Positions 63,099-64,000 of a DNA stretch of 64,000 nucleotides are shown one piece after another. The position numbers and the translations under genes were made by a program. The stretch is taken from contig CP099652.1 in assembly GCA_024123955.1 (NCBI GenBank), positions 3,410,001-3,474,000 on the forward strand, written 5' to 3'. Position 1 is the stretch's first letter. The number at the start of each line of letters is the position of its first letter. The DNA comes from Oxalobacteraceae bacterium OTU3CINTB1 (GTDB lineage Bacteria; Pseudomonadota; Gammaproteobacteria; Burkholderiales; Burkholderiaceae_D). The notes under the pieces are model-generated. The model saw nothing but the letters and a program-made list of their open reading frames with translations. It had not been told where the DNA came from and made no database searches.

Positions 63099-64000
63099 AT
63101 GCAACTGAGCCGACTATTCCTCTTCACCGCCTGCACCTGCGTGGCCCTGGGCGCCGCGGCGCAAACCCCGAATCCGTTCGGCAACTCCGCCAATCCGTCG
63201 CCGCCGCCGTCCGAGTATTCGGGGCCGATGTTCAAGCTGAGCTACGCCTATCCGGCCAGCGCACTCAAGCCGCCGATGCCGTGGCAAGCGGCGATCAAGA
63301 ATCAGCCCATTTCCGTGGCCAACGCCAGCGCATACGCCGAAGCACTGAAGGCGTCGATCGGCGACGACATGCGGGTGCTGCTGCAAGACTACAAGAACTG
63401 GGACGCCGGCAAGCGTGGGTGGTACAACGAGCCTTGGATGGCCTCGGTGAAGGGGGACGGCACACGTGAACCGATACACGGCATGTATGTCGGATCAAGT
63501 GACCTGGACGTTTCATTGTTTCAAAAAAGCGGATTGAACAAGTCTTTCACCACTTACGTGCTGACCTACTACGACCGGACCGCCGCCGTCACCTTGAACA
63601 AGATCTGGGGCAGTAGCGGGATGCAACCGGTAATGACGAAAGAAGCTACGCAGTTCCCCGAAGGTGCGATCATCGTCAAGGCGGCATTTACCACCGTCAG
63701 CGCCAAGGATTGGCCTGTCATGAAAGGCGCCTTGTCCTGGCCTGCGTACATCACGACGAACGTGACCGATTATCCGCCGCCGCCGAACAATCCGAACTTT
63801 TCGCCGGCCCGGAAGCTCACAGACACTTATCTGATGCAGTTCGACATTATCGTCAAGGACAGCGTATCCGCGCCCGCGACCGGCTGGGTGTTCACCACCC
63901 TGGTATACGACAGCCGGATCACCTCGCCTGACGTCTGGAAAAAAATGGTGGTGATGGGCGCGCAGTGGGGTAACGATCCAGTGCAGAAATACGTTCCGGG
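63099..64000 (+). CDS. Secreted protein of unknown function, N-terminal part
   Basis: About 300 residues to the window edge, still open. Signal peptide MQLSRLFLFTACTCVALGAA-AQ with AGGAAAG before the ATG. The mature part is rich in Pro and aromatic residues (PPPSEYSGPMFKLSYAYPAS, KRGWYNEPWMASVKGDG, SGLNKSFTTYVLTYYDRTAA, WPAYITTNVTDYPPPP). No recognised domain or catalytic motif. Independent of the upstream operon; continues beyond the window. Confidence 0.7.
   Translation, partial: MQLSRLFLFTACTCVALGAAAQTPNPFGNSANPSPPPSEYSGPMFKLSYAYPASALKPPMPWQAAIKNQPISVANASAYAEALKASIGDDMRVLLQDYKNWDAGKRGWYNEPWMASVKGDGTREPIHGMYVGSSDLDVSLFQKSGLNKSFTTYVLTYYDRTAAVTLNKIWGSSGMQPVMTKEATQFPEGAIIVKAAFTTVSAKDWPVMKGALSWPAYITTNVTDYPPPPNNPNFSPARKLTDTYLMQFDIIVKDSVSAPATGWVFTTLVYDSRITSPDVWKKMVVMGAQWGNDPVQKYVP

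Overview
The window is GC-rich DNA, probably from a beta-proteobacterium of the Oxalobacteraceae (Massilia/Duganella/Janthinobacterium type). That placement is an inference from composition, from the type VI secretion (T6SS) gene order and from the accessory genes; no rRNA or marker gene is present to prove it. Most of the window (about 9.8-57.3 kb) is one large T6SS locus with three VgrG spikes, three effector modules and a belt of immunity genes and gene debris.

Left flank (1-9.6 kb): a tripartite RND efflux system, represented by a partial periplasmic adaptor, its TetR-type repressor and a divergent NodT-type outer-membrane factor with clear palindromic operators. Then come a GH9 cellulase behind a LacI-type palindrome, an LpxR-like lipid A deacylase, a hybrid PAS-GAF histidine kinase/receiver and an MFS permease.

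T6SS core (19.0-40.7 kb): minus-strand tssK-tssL leads into vgrG1. The plus-strand operon is TPR lipoprotein-tssB-tssC-hcp-tssE-tssF-tssG-tssH. A converging minus-strand operon reads M15 peptidase-PAAR-thiolase-like membrane protein-tssM-tagF-ompA-like-tssA. No TssJ lipoprotein was recognised.

Effector modules: (1) vgrG1-DUF4123 adaptor-Tde1-like DNase (Ntox15, HxxD)-Tdi1-like immunity (13.6-19.0 kb). It is followed by an AT-richer belt (9.8-13.6 kb) of orphan immunity-like genes, a truncated toxin tail, a frameshifted gene and a decayed IS5-like element. (2) vgrG2-small VgrG-tail mimic-DUF4123 adaptor-lipoprotein-Tle1-like phospholipase with an 11-residue-repeat tail (41.8-48.5 kb). (3) vgrG3-adaptor-like protein-VasX/BTH_I2691-like colicin-type effector-DUF6708-like membrane immunity protein (49.4-57.3 kb), bounded by an IS21 fragment and a remnant of a second DUF6708 gene.

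Right flank (57.7-64 kb): a tight four-gene operon (BNR/sialidase-like protein, two membrane proteins, LtaS-type phosphoglycerol transferase) probably acting on surface glycans or glycerophosphate, then a truncated small ORF and the start of a secreted protein of unknown function.
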